Made by a program: the position numbers and the translations under genes
The notes under the pieces: model-generated
What the model saw: the letters and a program-made list of their open reading frames with translations, nothing else
What the model was told of the DNA's origin: nothing
The model's database searches: none
NCBI GenBank assembly: GCA_037952775.1
Contig: JBANAY010000003.1
Span: forward strand, 4,278,001 to 4,342,000
Source of the DNA: Clonostachys chloroleuca
Lineage: Eukaryota; Ascomycota; Sordariomycetes; Hypocreales; Bionectriaceae
Direction: 5' to 3'
Length of the DNA: 64,000 bases
In this document: in pieces, positions 45,290-56,224 of the stretch
Layout of the letters: each line of letters starts with the position of its first letter
Numbering within the stretch: the first letter of the stretch is position 1

Positions 45290-45440
45290 AGGTATACGAG
45301 CGACAAGGGAGGGGAAGCAGTATAGGAGGAAGAGGAAGGTGGGAGAAACAAGTAGATGGCAGTTTCAGATTTGTTTCATCTCTTCAACCCGGGAAGGGGT
45401 GCTGTTCAGGAAAAGATAAACGTATTGGAGAAGAAGCGAT
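45290..45440 (-). promoter_or_regulatory. Pyrimidine-rich upstream tract of the MFS gene
   Basis: The plus strand is strongly purine-rich here (GGAGGAAGAGGAAGG-type sequence), so the coding strand of the minus-strand MFS gene has a CT-rich tract just before its ATG. Such tracts are common near transcription start sites of filamentous fungi. Confidence 0.35.
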
Positions 45441-46040
45441 GAGGAAAAGGGGGATGAAGGACTGTCTTGTCGCGACTTTTTAAAGTCGTCAGGCCTCAAG
45501 CCAAGCGGGCATGATAAGTGCCTTGCTTTTCCCCAGATTACGGATTACCATGCAAAGGTCACAATCTAGACGGAGATCGTGGGGTGCCGTGGCACCGCAG
45601 TCCTTAGGCCGGGAAAAGCCTTCAGTCATGATGGTTATGGAAGTTTCCGGTGTAGTGGCCGGAAAGATACGCTGGGGCCTGTGTCCCGGAAGTATACGGG
45701 CAGCCAATCATGAAAATCCGTAGCCTCCCCCGTGCTTATCAAGACCTTTTAGGACTGGCGTGGATCCAGACCAGTCAGTCAGTATTATGAACCTGGACGA
45801 GCAGCCGCCATTATTGAGGTACCGTGTATTCCCCTAATTTTATTTGTCTAGTTACATACAAAAGTCAGTTCCATAGTGAGTCTGTTTGTACGTCCTCCAA
45901 GATTGAACTACTTACTAATGTTATGTACCGATATTCCTTATATTCCTTACGCTTATGTCTTCTTCGTCTTATTAGTCTTGCTCTTCTTATCTGTCTCCCT
46001 TGTTATTCGCCCTTCAGGTCTTTCTCATCTGGTATTCACT
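45441..46040. other. Intergenic between divergent MFS and PEX11-like genes
   Basis: Shared upstream region. The open frame extends left of 46041 to 45876, but that part is hydrophobic and unlike the family, so I place the PEX11-like start at 46041. Confidence 0.4.
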
Positions 46041-46938
46041 ATGGTTATCTCAAACCAGTACTTTCCGGAATGCTACTCCCGTTATCTCGCCACCACACTT
46101 GGGCGTGATAAGCTACTGCGTCTAGTTCAGTATGCGTCTCAAGTGTGCTCCTGGTTCCTCCGCATTCGAGGCCTGGACCTCGCTGGCTGTAACCGAATCA
46201 AGGGCCATATGGCATTGACGCGCAAGGTTCTGCGCCTGGGCAAGACAGTCGATTTCTGGTTCGCGGCATTGGACGCCACGAAGCGAGCGGGAACTACCGG
46301 ATTTGCGGTGCCTCAGTTTGCCTCCATCACTAAATCTCTGTCATTGATGTGCTACTGCACCCTTGACGCGGCTACAATCCCAGAGGCAATGGGATTCCCT
46401 GTCCGTAAACACACGAAGAAGCTCCAAAAGCAGGCCATCGGGTTCTGGTGTCTCGCTATTGTTTGCAGCCTCGTTGTCCGGGTGCACACTCTATACACGT
46501 CTCCAAAGGTCAAAAAGGAGCTTGTTACCGAAGAGGCCAAAAAGCCCGAGACAGAACAAATCAAGAGGTTCGTATCGCCATTTGAGAGACTGAATGAAAG
46601 TGAAGAAGATGAAAAGGATCTCCACATATCAGATATTCTTCCGAGTGTCTCCCTCCTCTTCCAATGGCCCCTTGTGCTGATTGTTAGGCCACAGCATGTA
46701 TGTAACCACAAAGAAACTAGTCTTTTCAGATCTGTGTGATCTATGGATTTGTATTTCTAGTATGGGGTTTGTCAAGTCCAACGACGGCCTGCTAGGCCTT
46801 TGCGGGATGACTAGTAGTTTAATTGGGGTGTCTCAGCAGTGGAAGGCAACGCGTTGTAGACTTAATCACGAACAGGATGAATGGCCACCATGGCTCAGTT
46901 CATGGCCTTGGCAAGATCATGGGGAAATGTATGGTTAA
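46041..46938 (+). CDS. PEX11-like peroxisome proliferation protein
   Basis: Exon 1 (46041-46644) and exon 2 (46721-46938) join in phase 1 across a 76-nt intron and encode 273 aa. The N-terminus, YLATTLGRDKLLRLVQYASQ, is the most characteristic PEX11 segment. It is followed by MALTRKVLRLGKTVDFW, which matches the amphipathic membrane-binding helix region. The middle has a hydrophobic segment and an acidic stretch (ESEEDEKDLH). The C-terminus has KSNDGLLGLCGMTSSLIGV, the typical last membrane segment, then QQWKAT. PEX11 proteins drive elongation and division of peroxisomes. A PEX11 relative between two peroxisomal FAD oxidases is notable. The exact donor site of the intron is my choice among several. 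Confidence 0.78.
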
Positions 46939-47552
46939 TCAGGCGGCAATAATATAATTACTGACTAGATGGTTCCAAAGGATAATCCCTCTCCTGAGTT
47001 CACACCACGACAGGCCGCCAGACACACGTTGATCTACGACACGGCCAAGCCCAAAGAGTGGAGGATCAAGGCTAGCCTACATTTTAACTTTTGTTTTCAT
47101 GCCATACATGTATGCTGGCTTGACTTAGCGAATTTCAGTCCATCAATAATATAATAACGAACTCATTCTAAACGGATAAAAAGACCTCTCCTTTACGTTG
47201 ACGGATTCTACAATAGTGAACAACGAATTACCGCTAGAAAGTGAGCCATATAGGGTAAGATCATCAAGAGTGGATGATGGGAAGTTTCCGAGCAAACTGA
47301 GAAGCTAATTTGGTTGGCAAATCACGTGGAGAACAAACATGCAGTGACTTATCCGGAAACTTCCAGACGATCCATCGGAAAATGGATACCTTTACATGAT
47401 GGTTTTGATCAAGGGCGCCGCCTCTGTAACAAACCGCCGTCGTCTGTCTTACCCCTCGTCTCGATCCTCCATTCCCCATCCCCACGTGTTATCATCCTGA
47501 AAACACTCGGAGAGACAGAGAGGACCTTGTACGGGTCTGTGCAGGTGACGCA
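46939..47552. other. Intergenic, no gene seen
   Basis: A 61-codon plus-strand frame (46969-47154) directly after the PEX11-like stop has no family match. The right part is the promoter of the zinc-cluster gene. Confidence 0.4.
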
Positions 47553-50081
47553 ATGCAGCCTCCGAGAACGGGCGCAGGTCACGCCCGACGTCGCCGAGGG
47601 CGCAACAATGGTCCAAGGGCCCTGCAGGCATGTCTGCACTGCAAAGAGAAGAAACTCAAGGTGAGTTCCATTGTTAAACCACGCTGCCTCTTGGGGCACA
47701 CTGCATAACCTTGTAGTGATGATGATGATGATGATGTTGGTGATGAGCTGTAATGACACGAGGCTACGATATTAGTGTGATGACCAGGTGCCGGCTTGCA
47801 GTCATTGTAAGAGGCTGAGTATCTGTAAGTCCCGTCCTCCATCCACATAGATCACGTACCTTATCAACCACCTTGAGGCACATCTCCTTGTAGCCGTCCT
47901 CTAACACGCCTGTTCTAGCATGTCTCGTTCAAGATTCCCAGACCAGCCGCCCCAGACCTCGAAACTATGTCGAGCTTCTCGAGGATCGCGTGGCTAGCTT
48001 GGAACACATATCAACAACCACCACGGCAAGGACAGACTCCTCCTCCGTTCATCATTCGGGGACGGCGCAAAGCACGAGCAACGCCCCTGGGAGCACACCT
48101 TCGACAAATTACTACACTTCACCAGAGCAGGGAGGGGGACCCAGCAGCGGCGACCTGCCATCCAGAGTTGGGATGCTGGATTTCCGCACACTGCAGATAG
48201 AACCGCAGTACCTGGGCTCTTCGTCTGCCTTTGCCTTCTCGCGCATCATAAGCCTCCCCCTGAACAGAAACCTGCCACCGTCAGCAGCAACAACAGGGTC
48301 AGCATTGGGGGACCAGCCAAGCTTGACGGGGACGCCATGTCCTCTACCAGACTATGACACTGCCATATCGTTGAGCAATGCCTACTTCAAATACATACAA
48401 CCACAGTATCCCTTCCTGCACGAACCAACCTTTCGGACCTGGGAGGCCAAGGTGTACGGTGCGTCACCAGAATCTATTCATACAGAGCTTTTTGGACAAG
48501 CGCTGTTCTTCCTCAATATGGTAAGAAGCCGTGATCACTATCCAGGTACCAGGCACGTTATTCATACAAAGCAGGCAGGGCTGTTGACTCTCATCGCTTT
48601 TTATAGGTTTATGCCGTCGCGGCTCTCCTGAAAAATAATACAGATGCTTTCGCTGAGGTATATCTGCATCTCAATCTCCCCTAATTTGCCTTTGCCATCA
48701 TCTGAGCTTGTAGGGTGCTTGAAATAAGCTAACCATCCCTCTTTTCCATTGCAGCAACTTTACACGTCCGCTCAGCTGCACTCAGATGCACTGGCAAATG
48801 ATAGCTTGGAGTCCATTCAGGCTATCCTTCTCTGTGCCATGTACTCTCTACGGTCTTTGACCGGGCCTTCTCTTTGGTATGAATGAAAAACGCAACCTGG
48901 CCAAAGCCCTATCACCCTCGTCATGATCATCATCTTACTTATACCACACTGTATATAGGGAGCTATCAGGTCTTGCTTTACGAAAATGCATCGGACTAGG
49001 CTACCATCGCAGCGCTAAACGCCACGCTCCCCCAGCCAACATGTTACGGCACGAATTGCGCAAGAGGGTATTCTGGGTAGCCCAAGGCCTTGACTGCACC
49101 ATGGCCCTCCGTCTTGGGAGACCCCTCGGGATCCCTCTGCAGGAAATCGACGCCGAGCTTCCTGCTGATGTCAACGACTCCTGCATCTCCGAGATGGGAA
49201 TCATAGCGGAGACTGGGGCTTCGAGCGAGCCAGGCCAGCTCGGCAAGTCGACCATTACACATGCCAACCACGTTTTCAGGCTTCGCATCATACAGGCCCG
49301 GATCTGCACCTCTCTATTCTCTGATACGGCTAGGCTGAGTGTCCACGACACGGCATACCAGAGTCGAATACAACAGCTGCGCGCGGATCTAGATCAGTGG
49401 CATGCGACAGCCTCGCCTTCAACAAAACCATTAGCGGTCGATGATCTCACCATGTTCAATAGCACTGAATGGTACGACATGAACTACAGCTATACCATTC
49501 TTCTACTCTATCGCAATCAATTAGAAGCGTATGAACCATCGTCGGACCACATATTCTCGGAATGCGTACGTGCTTCCCGGAGTGTGTGCCAGGGGTATCG
49601 CCGTTTATACATCGGGACTTACAGGCGTTACACTTGGGGTACCTTATCCTGCCTGTTCTTGGCCGGCCTGGTGTATCTGCACTGTCTCTGGACCGTCCCT
49701 TCTCCCTGGGATCTCGTGGCTCTCGACGATTTCAGTAAAACATGCACAGAGTGCACCATGGTCCTTGTGGCCATATCAGAAGGGTGGCGAGGGGCGGCAC
49801 CGTACCGGGACACGTTTGAAGTCCTAGCTAGCCGAACCATGTCCATGTTGATCAATAGGGACCGATCTTTGCCACTCCAGGATTTTCCTCCGCCAAGCTC
49901 CTCGACCAATCTTAGAGGAGAAGGGGGAGGAGGGGGAGGTGGAGGGGGAGATCAGGTGGACTGGAACAACTGGCTGAGGGTTGCCATAGAGGCAGGGACT
50001 TTGGATGGCCTAGATGGTTTCTTTGGAGGGTTTATTGAAGACTTTGGGAGAATTGACGATATCGCCGGTTCCATTTTGTAG
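47553..50081 (+). CDS. Zn2Cys6 transcription factor
   Basis: Six exons: 47553-47660, 47776-47824, 47919-48520, 48607-48657, 48755-48876 and 48959-50081; all phases close and the product is 684 aa. The zinc cluster is encoded across the first three exons: ACLHCKEKKLK ends exon 1, CDDQVPACSHCKRLSI is exon 2, and SCLVQDSQTS opens exon 3, giving all six cysteines. A linker (NYVELLEDRVASLEH) that could dimerise follows. The fungal regulatory domain shows YFKYIQPQYPFLHEPTF, AILLCAMYSL, KCIGLGYHR and KRVFWVAQGLD. The C-terminal region has a run of Gly around residues 630-640. It is likely the nuclear regulator of the surrounding amine/amino-acid genes, inferred from position only. Confidence 0.92.
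47716..47745 (+). repeat. GAT/ATG trinucleotide microsatellite inside an intron
   Basis: About six to eight tandem TGA/ATG-type trinucleotides, slightly interrupted, lie in intron 1 of the zinc-cluster gene, which splits the DNA-binding domain. Confidence 0.7.
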
Positions 50082-50659
50082 CTCTTGTACTATCTCTCCT
50101 CTTTCCCCTGGCACATATATGTATCTATCTACTTGGACCATGAAGCGTGACTGAATTTAGTTTCTAAAGCTCATCCAGACTGGGGTTTTCTGCCCTTGAT
50201 AAGCTTCATCACTTGGTGTAGTTGTGTCAGCACGTCTTAATGCCCGAGATAAGAGATTAGAAATGGCGACCAATAAAAGTTAATCCCGAGGAATCTGGAT
50301 GATTACATTATTTAATGATACACGTTTGCCACTCACTACCTTGTCTTCAGATGTTCGCGGCAACCGGAAGAAGCCCCAGACAAACACCAAGGCCGGCAAG
50401 TGGAGTCGGAAACTTCCGAGCATCCCCGACCTTCTTTCGGGGCTGGGACGACCCGGAGAAGAGACTTAGGTCCATAGAGCGAAAGAGTGGGCAAGATGGT
50501 TCTCTCTTCGAATTCCGTTTACTTTGGTATAAAGGTCGACACTGGTTCCAAACAAAACCTTTGTTGCAATGACGTCCATCACATAACCTCTAGCGGGATC
50601 TATCTTTACTCTCGGATCATCCTGCGCGAACAACAACGGCCACAACGTCAAAGACAACG
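50082..50659. other. Intergenic, no gene seen
   Basis: Promoter region of the second FAD oxidase. Nothing else is recognised. Confidence 0.5.
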
Positions 50660-51769
50660 ATGAGCGATCAATCTGACCCTATTATCGTCATCGGAGCCGG
50701 CGTCGTCGGTGCCTCCATCGCGTGGCACCTGACCAAGGAGAAGAAGAAGGATGTCATCATCATCGCAGGAGAGGTGGGCGGTGTGGTGACACCAAAGTCG
50801 TTTTCCTGGCTCAATGCAGCCGGCACCACCACGAAGTTCTACTATGATTTCCGACGTCGCTCCATGGCTCGTTGGGTTGAGATGAGCAAGGAGCTGCCCG
50901 ACCTCCCAATCTACTGGGGAGGCACCTTGACCTGCGACAAGACTCCCTCCGAGCGCACCGAGTTCCACGAGCGTCAGCAGAAATGGGGCACCAAGATTGA
51001 GCGCCTGGGCAAGGGAAGCCTGGCTGCGGTCGAGCGGGAAGTGGACGATGCCCAGTTCGCCTCGGCTGAATGGGGCCTGTATGTTCCCGACGAGGGCACG
51101 ATCGAGGCACATGATGCCGCAGCTATGCTCGTTGCCGATGCCGAAGCACGAGGTACCAAGGTCCTCCGCACGACTGCCACTGGATTCCTGAGGTCGAGCG
51201 ACGGTCGGAGAATCGCTGGAGTGGTGACGGGCGCTGGGCACATACGTGGTAGCCACGTCGTTGTAGCTGCTGGTCTTGCCAGCGTCGCATTGCTGGCAAC
51301 GGAGAATATTAGGCTTCCCGTCAAGGGCACCGAGGGTCTGATTGTCAACACGACGCCTAGCAAGAAGCGATACCTAAACACGCTGCTCCGCTTGCCGGCA
51401 ATGCACCTGCGCCAGACACTCGATGGGCGCATCCGCTTCGCTGCCAGCTTTTCGGGCGGTCCACCGGGGGATGACCCGGAAGTCACTGCCAGAGAACTCT
51501 TCAAGGAGATGCAGAAGCTGTTCAAACGGGGGCATGAGCTAGAGTTCGGCGGCTATACAGTGGGAGTACGTCCTGATCCGGAGGATGGATATCCCATCCT
51601 TGGCTCTACGGGCTTGGATGGGATGGATGTGGCGTGCATGCACTCTGGTGTGACGAATGCTGCGCTTGTTGGTCAACTTCTGTCCAAGAAGATTCTATAT
51701 GGCAACGAAGATCCAATGCTTCATTCCTATCGACTTGATAGGTTTCGGGAAAGTCGTGCAAAGCTTTAG
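50660..51769 (+). CDS. FAD-dependent amino-acid/amine oxidase (DadA/DAO superfamily), peroxisomal (C-terminal AKL)
   Basis: A single exon encodes 369 aa. The N-terminal dinucleotide-binding fold is IIVIGAGVVGASIAWHL. Next come PKSFSWLNAAG, an active-site region typical of the glycine/D-amino-acid oxidase group, then VVVAAGLASVALLA and YTVGVRPDPEDGYPILG, with MHSGVTNAALVGQLL near the end. The protein ends SRAKL, a good type-1 peroxisomal targeting signal. It would oxidise an amino acid or secondary amine (sarcosine-like or D-amino acid) and give H2O2 and an imine. It is not a close copy of the oxidase at 41760: the two come from different branches of the superfamily but share the predicted location. 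Unlike that gene, it has no introns. Confidence 0.93.
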   Translation: MSDQSDPIIVIGAGVVGASIAWHLTKEKKKDVIIIAGEVGGVVTPKSFSWLNAAGTTTKFYYDFRRRSMARWVEMSKELPDLPIYWGGTLTCDKTPSERTEFHERQQKWGTKIERLGKGSLAAVEREVDDAQFASAEWGLYVPDEGTIEAHDAAAMLVADAEARGTKVLRTTATGFLRSSDGRRIAGVVTGAGHIRGSHVVVAAGLASVALLATENIRLPVKGTEGLIVNTTPSKKRYLNTLLRLPAMHLRQTLDGRIRFAASFSGGPPGDDPEVTARELFKEMQKLFKRGHELEFGGYTVGVRPDPEDGYPILGSTGLDGMDVACMHSGVTNAALVGQLLSKKILYGNEDPMLHSYRLDRFRESRAKL

Positions 51770-52140
51770 CTTATGTCGTTAATCGGTAGCAAGCAGCCTG
51801 TGAAGGCTTGATATCCTATACTTCACTAGATTGTTAGACTTTACGTGCGACTTGTGGAGCTTGTGAGCCAATTACACCATTATTTTCCTTTCGGTCTAAA
51901 AATTTATAGGCAAATCCCATATCAGTGGTGATAAAGGAAGTAGCATATAATGTAGCTAGATTTAACGTAGGTATGCTGGCCTAAGAAAACATAGCCAGGA
52001 GGCATGGATGACCAATAGACGCCGACCCATCCTCACTTTCCAATCAATTCATGGCAAATCCTCAAGGCTGAGACCCTGCCATGCTCAGTATTCCCACGAA
52101 CGATGTTTCATGAATACTGTGGAAGTAGTAACAAAAGTCC
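51770..52140. other. Intergenic between convergent genes
   Basis: AT-rich 3' flanks of the FAD oxidase and the permease. No gene is seen. Confidence 0.5.
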
Positions 52141-54123
52141 TTAGGAACTTTGGACATTCTGCTCGCTGAGCATGCTCCAGTCAATGTTCGGACCCTCAAA
52201 TGCACGGCGAACCGAGAACCACAAGGCCACTAGAATGATACCCATAAACCCAAGGACAACGGAAACGCTAGAATAGTGTCAGTTGTTGTTCCTGTACTAA
52301 AGAATTACACGGTGAACTTACTAATTCATTGACGCAGCTGACACCGGGATGACATTGGGGAAACAGATGAACACGCCGATGGTGGTAACCCAGAGTGGGG
52401 TCCAAGCATTGCAAAGGTAGCCGCAGACTTTGCCAAGCTTGAATGGTCGATCAGGGAGTCTGCTGCGGCCATGGAACAAGGTAATGGCCTGTGGAACAAC
52501 ATACGAGATGTTGACTCCAAGGACAGCGGTGATGATGATGGAGTTGAAGGCCTGCGAGCTAGCAAGGTACAACACGCCGTAAATGATACAGAATGCCACG
52601 GAGAGGAGGGTGGTGCGGACAGGGAATTCAAACTTGGGAGAGATATGGTTCCAGTAGTTAGAGTATGGAAGCCCGCGCTGGATTCAATAGTTAGCTTCAA
52701 GTAAGACAGATGGGCCATTCGTGTTACATACGTCTCTGGAGAATGCCCATGTAAGTCGGCCGCAAGTGATCCACTGGGAAGGCATGCACGCTATTTCGGA
52801 TCAGCTCTGTCCTCTATACTACTTAGTGAATATGAACTTACTATAAAAGAGCACTACAAGGATTCCCTGGAGGCCGAGAGCAGCTGCCTCACTTCCAGTG
52901 GCCTGATAGAAAGCTTCAAGGCTCGGAAGGTGGGCACTACGAACTGCGTCAAGATCCTTGATGCAAAACATCATGGCAATTATGAACGGAACCGAGGTGA
53001 CTAAACCAATGAGCAGCGTAAGGTTCCTAAGTCGGTTAGTTTGGTAATGTTTGGCAGGATGGGAAAGGACTCACATCGCCTTAGGGATGGCCTTTCCAGG
53101 GTGGTGCATCTCCTCTGCAACGTGGATGACGGCATCCATACTGGCAAAGGCGTACATCGCATTGCCCACGCTCATGATCCAGGCAACGCCATCAGGCCAC
53201 CCACTAACTCCGTCAAACTTGACCAGGAAGCTGGGGTGGTTGTATTCCTTGCACATGGCAAGGATCGTAACGGTAACAATAACGAATCCGGCAACAGACA
53301 AAAAGAGGCATGTTTCGGTCCACTTGCCAAGATGGCGCTGAGGGATTGTGAAGATGGGAATTACTATGGGGAATTAGCTGCCGTTGTCTCTTCTCACGGA
53401 TATTTAACTAATATCGCGGTATCTCCTGTTTGGGAAGCGAACTCACAGGTTAGAAGGATCAGTGCTACGTATAGCAAGAATGAATGCCATTGTTGAGGTT
53501 CGTAGTCGGGATTCGCGAATACTATCATGCCGATGATGCACTGGACGTTGTTGGAGATGCCGGAGCAGGTAATCACCCACCACCCCAGGACACTGATAGT
53601 TCCAACGGCGAATGCGGCGAACTTCTTGTGTTTCTTCGGAGCAAGGATATACGTGAAGTGGTACTGGCCTAGAAGTTACTCAAGTTAGAATCAAGAAGTA
53701 TAGCTAAGAGTAGAATACTCACCCCCAGACGATGGAAAAGCTGAAGCTTGTTCAGCGAGCCCAAGAACAACGAGCCACTGTACAGCGCATGCGACGATCA
53801 GCCCAAACACGGTTGCTTGAGGTCCGCCGTAGAGTAAGCTCTGCCCAAAGCAGCTAGCATAGGATAGCCAGGAATTGGTGATACTGCGCGAGGTGAGGAG
53901 GTGTCAGGGTCGATCATGCGTTGCGGGGGAATGTGAGGAGTCAGAAATGGGATGCCACGTACCTGAAACCAAGTCCAAGGGTTCCGAGAAGGTTAAAGGA
54001 TCTCTTTAGGACCGGAACATGGCCTTGAGCCATCAGAATGTTGTCGTCGACATCCTCAACCTTGCCGACGCCAACGTCCGACTCATTGCAGTTGGACATA
54101 TCTTTCGTAATTTCTTTGCTCAT
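52141..54123 (-). CDS. APC-family amino-acid/choline permease
   Basis: I resolve eight exons: 54123-53963, 53883-53723, 53668-53447, 53363-53075, 53026-52842, 52790-52732, 52677-52322 and 52267-52141. All introns close in phase and give 519 aa. The start is MSKEITKDMSN. The sequence is that of the amino acid/polyamine/choline permeases: LKRSFNLLGTLGLGF before segment 1, SYASCFGQSLLYGGP, LAELASAFPSSGGQYHFT, IHVAEEMHHPGKAIPKAM in the cytosolic loop, and RGLPYSNYWN after segment 8. It has about 12 membrane segments. The closest known types are fungal GABA or choline permeases. As a plasma-membrane importer it could supply substrate to the neighbouring oxidases and transaminase. An earlier TTG- or ATG-type start is possible but less likely. 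Confidence 0.92.
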
Positions 54124-54621
54124 GATGGATATCAAGACAGCGAGTTGGGAGAAGAAAGTAGTTGTTGCTTGAATGGGGTGACTGAGGAAGTGACTGCTGA
54201 GTGATGGAACGCTGGGGTTGCAAGAGGCGACGAAACACGGCCTTTTTACCTTGAAGACCAATCTTCACTCGGCTATCTCTAGCTCCTCCCCGTCACAGTC
54301 TGGTAGCCATCTATCCGGGGCCAAGACTGGTCGATAAGGTAGCCCTGGTCCACCCCCACAACATATCAATGCCAAGGAGTGTGGGGAAGCTAGACGGCAA
54401 GCTGAGTCAAGCAAGATTAGACGGATCACTCGGACTCTCACAGTAGGAGATCGCACGGTGTGGCGGCCTGCCCTCGTCATTGGCCGCCGAACGCGGAGAG
54501 CCCTTAATACCTATTTAGGAAAAACGGTACGTCTCTCCAGGCTTAAAAGATGGCCAGTTGCCTGCTACACAACTCAAACTCCTCACTAGCGAGCGAGAAT
54601 ATCACTGGACGAGTGGATACA
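54124..54621. promoter_or_regulatory. Divergent promoter between the permease and acetyltransferase copy 2
   Basis: The two genes start back to back here, so the region should control both. The open frame of the acetyltransferase extends back to an ATG at 54550. I prefer the ATG at 54622, because the family N-terminus begins just after it. Confidence 0.45.
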
Positions 54622-55455
54622 ATGGCCGCGCAGCAGAAAGATAACGAGATGCTTGAGCTCGGCAGGGGGCTGCGTGGAACCCCCTGGTGTGAAGAGTACG
54701 AGAAGATGATCTCTGGAATGTTGTACGTTGTTTTCCCAGCCGCAATTTGTTCCTGTCCAACCATGTACTGAGCCCTCCCTTGGCTTGCAGGTATAACCCC
54801 TTACACCCGAGACTTTTGGAGGGGCGTCACAATGCCCGCTGCAAGGCCTTCAAATACAACAATCTGGATCCAAACAGCGGAGACTACGAGCAGATTGCTG
54901 ATAAGCGCTCTGAGTTACTCTCCGACATGCTTGGCAAGGTTGGCACAGGCACTTGCATCGAGACACCTTTTTACCCAGACTACGGCTGCAACGTGTCGAT
55001 TGGTGTGAACTGTTTCATGAATTTCGGGTCAGTCTTTGAAGTAGTGTACGGGCTGGTAACAAGATTCACTGTTGACTAACACACCAACAAATAGGTTGAC
55101 CATCCTGGACACAAGCCTTGTCATTATTGGTGACAGGGTGCAGATGGGCCCCAATGTTCACATATACACTGCTGGGCACGAGACAAGTGTGCTTTCCCGC
55201 ATCAAGTTTGTAGAGTTTGGCCACCCCATCCGCATCGAGGATGACTGCTGGATTGGGGGGAATGTCACCATTCTTCCTGGGGTTACTATTGGCCGGGGAT
55301 GCACTGTTGGTGCCGGCGCGACTGTGACAAAGAGCTTGCCACCCTACTCCATCGCCTTGGGGTCGCCGGCGAGGGTCGTTAAGACAATTCCCTCGGTTGA
55401 GGAGGAGCTCGCCGATCCCGGCAACCCGTACCGCAACATGCCAGATAGAGATTAG
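54622..55455 (+). CDS. Maltose O-acetyltransferase-like enzyme, copy 2
   Basis: Exons are 54622-54722, 54791-55027 and 55095-55455; introns of 68 and 67 nt keep phase and give 232 aa. Domain order is as in copy 1: an N-terminal PWCEEYEKMISGMLY segment, then NPLHPRLLEGRHNAR, and a hexapeptide-repeat helix (DTSLVIIGDRVQMGPN, then DCWIGGNVTILPGVTIG and CTVGAGATVTKSLPP) with the catalytic His in TAGHETS. The last intron of both copies falls at the same place (before the VILD or LTILD strand), which supports common origin. This copy has one more intron. It transfers acetyl from acetyl-CoA to a sugar or other hydroxyl. It is divergent from the permease. Confidence 0.93.
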
Positions 55456-55804
55456 AGAGATACTTGGAATGAATACAACTCTACGATGGCTTGGCCCAAA
55501 TCTAAGAGAACGGCGTGATGTAGCTTGAAGCTTAACTCGACATATCACTTTCTGATGATCCTTGGTTCAGTCACATTAAGTAAGGAAAAAGACATTACTG
55601 TATGCATATTACCCGCTTAATATCTCTTGAGAATATGATTGTAAACTTTCCATCCGTGACGTTCACATATTTCCTGGCTTTATTCCCGCTCAACATTTGT
55701 TGGTTCTCACACCTAACGAAGAACAGCAATGAGCAAATTTCTGATCACATTCTGATGTAAGTTGTATGGAAAAATTTAGAGCTAGCTTATGCATCGCAAT
55801 ACCT
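55456..55804. other. Intergenic between convergent genes
   Basis: AT-rich 3' flanks, with no gene seen. Confidence 0.5.
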
Positions 55805-56224
55805 CTAGTTGCCTGCGATGGCTTCTGCTTGCAGTTCTAGATGCATGCCGGGGTTGACAAGCGCCGCAACCACCACCGAGGTCAATGTTGGCGTGTGACC
55901 GGGATATCGCTCTCGAAACAGGGCCAGCATCTTAGCCTCGTACTCGGTATTTGTGAAGTACGCTACCAATTTATGCGCGGTTGCAAGACCTTGACTAACT
56001 CCAGCATTCTTGAGAGCTGCGTCGAGGCAGTCGAATACAGCATTGAACTCGTCTTCAATAGAGCTGGTGACTAGTTGTCCAGTTTTAATATCAACCCCAA
56101 CATGTCCTGTTGTGATGACTAGAGTTCCGCCCAGGGGAATCGCCACTGTAGACGCCAACGAAGCGGAGCGCAGCATTTCGCCCACAGGACCTGGGGTGAA
56201 TTGATATCGAATCGAAGAAGCCAT
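55805..56224 (-). CDS. RidA/YjgF/YER057c-family enamine/imine deaminase
   Basis: A single exon encodes 139 aa. The family pattern is clear: GGTLVITTGHVGVDIKTGQLV, a central FDCLDAALKNAGVS, LVAYFTNTEYEAKM and the C-terminal TLTSVVVAALVNPGMHLELQAEAIA. RidA proteins hydrolyse reactive enamine/imine intermediates formed by PLP enzymes and amino-acid oxidases. The Arg that contacts the substrate carboxylate in canonical RidA (in an xRxxV context before the last strands) is not in the usual place; TLTSVVV replaces it, so this may be a divergent subgroup. It lies close to two FAD oxidases and a transaminase that make imines. No mitochondrial or peroxisomal signal is evident. Confidence 0.9.
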   Translation of the reverse strand: MASSIRYQFTPGPVGEMLRSASLASTVAIPLGGTLVITTGHVGVDIKTGQLVTSSIEDEFNAVFDCLDAALKNAGVSQGLATAHKLVAYFTNTEYEAKMLALFRERYPGHTPTLTSVVVAALVNPGMHLELQAEAIAGN

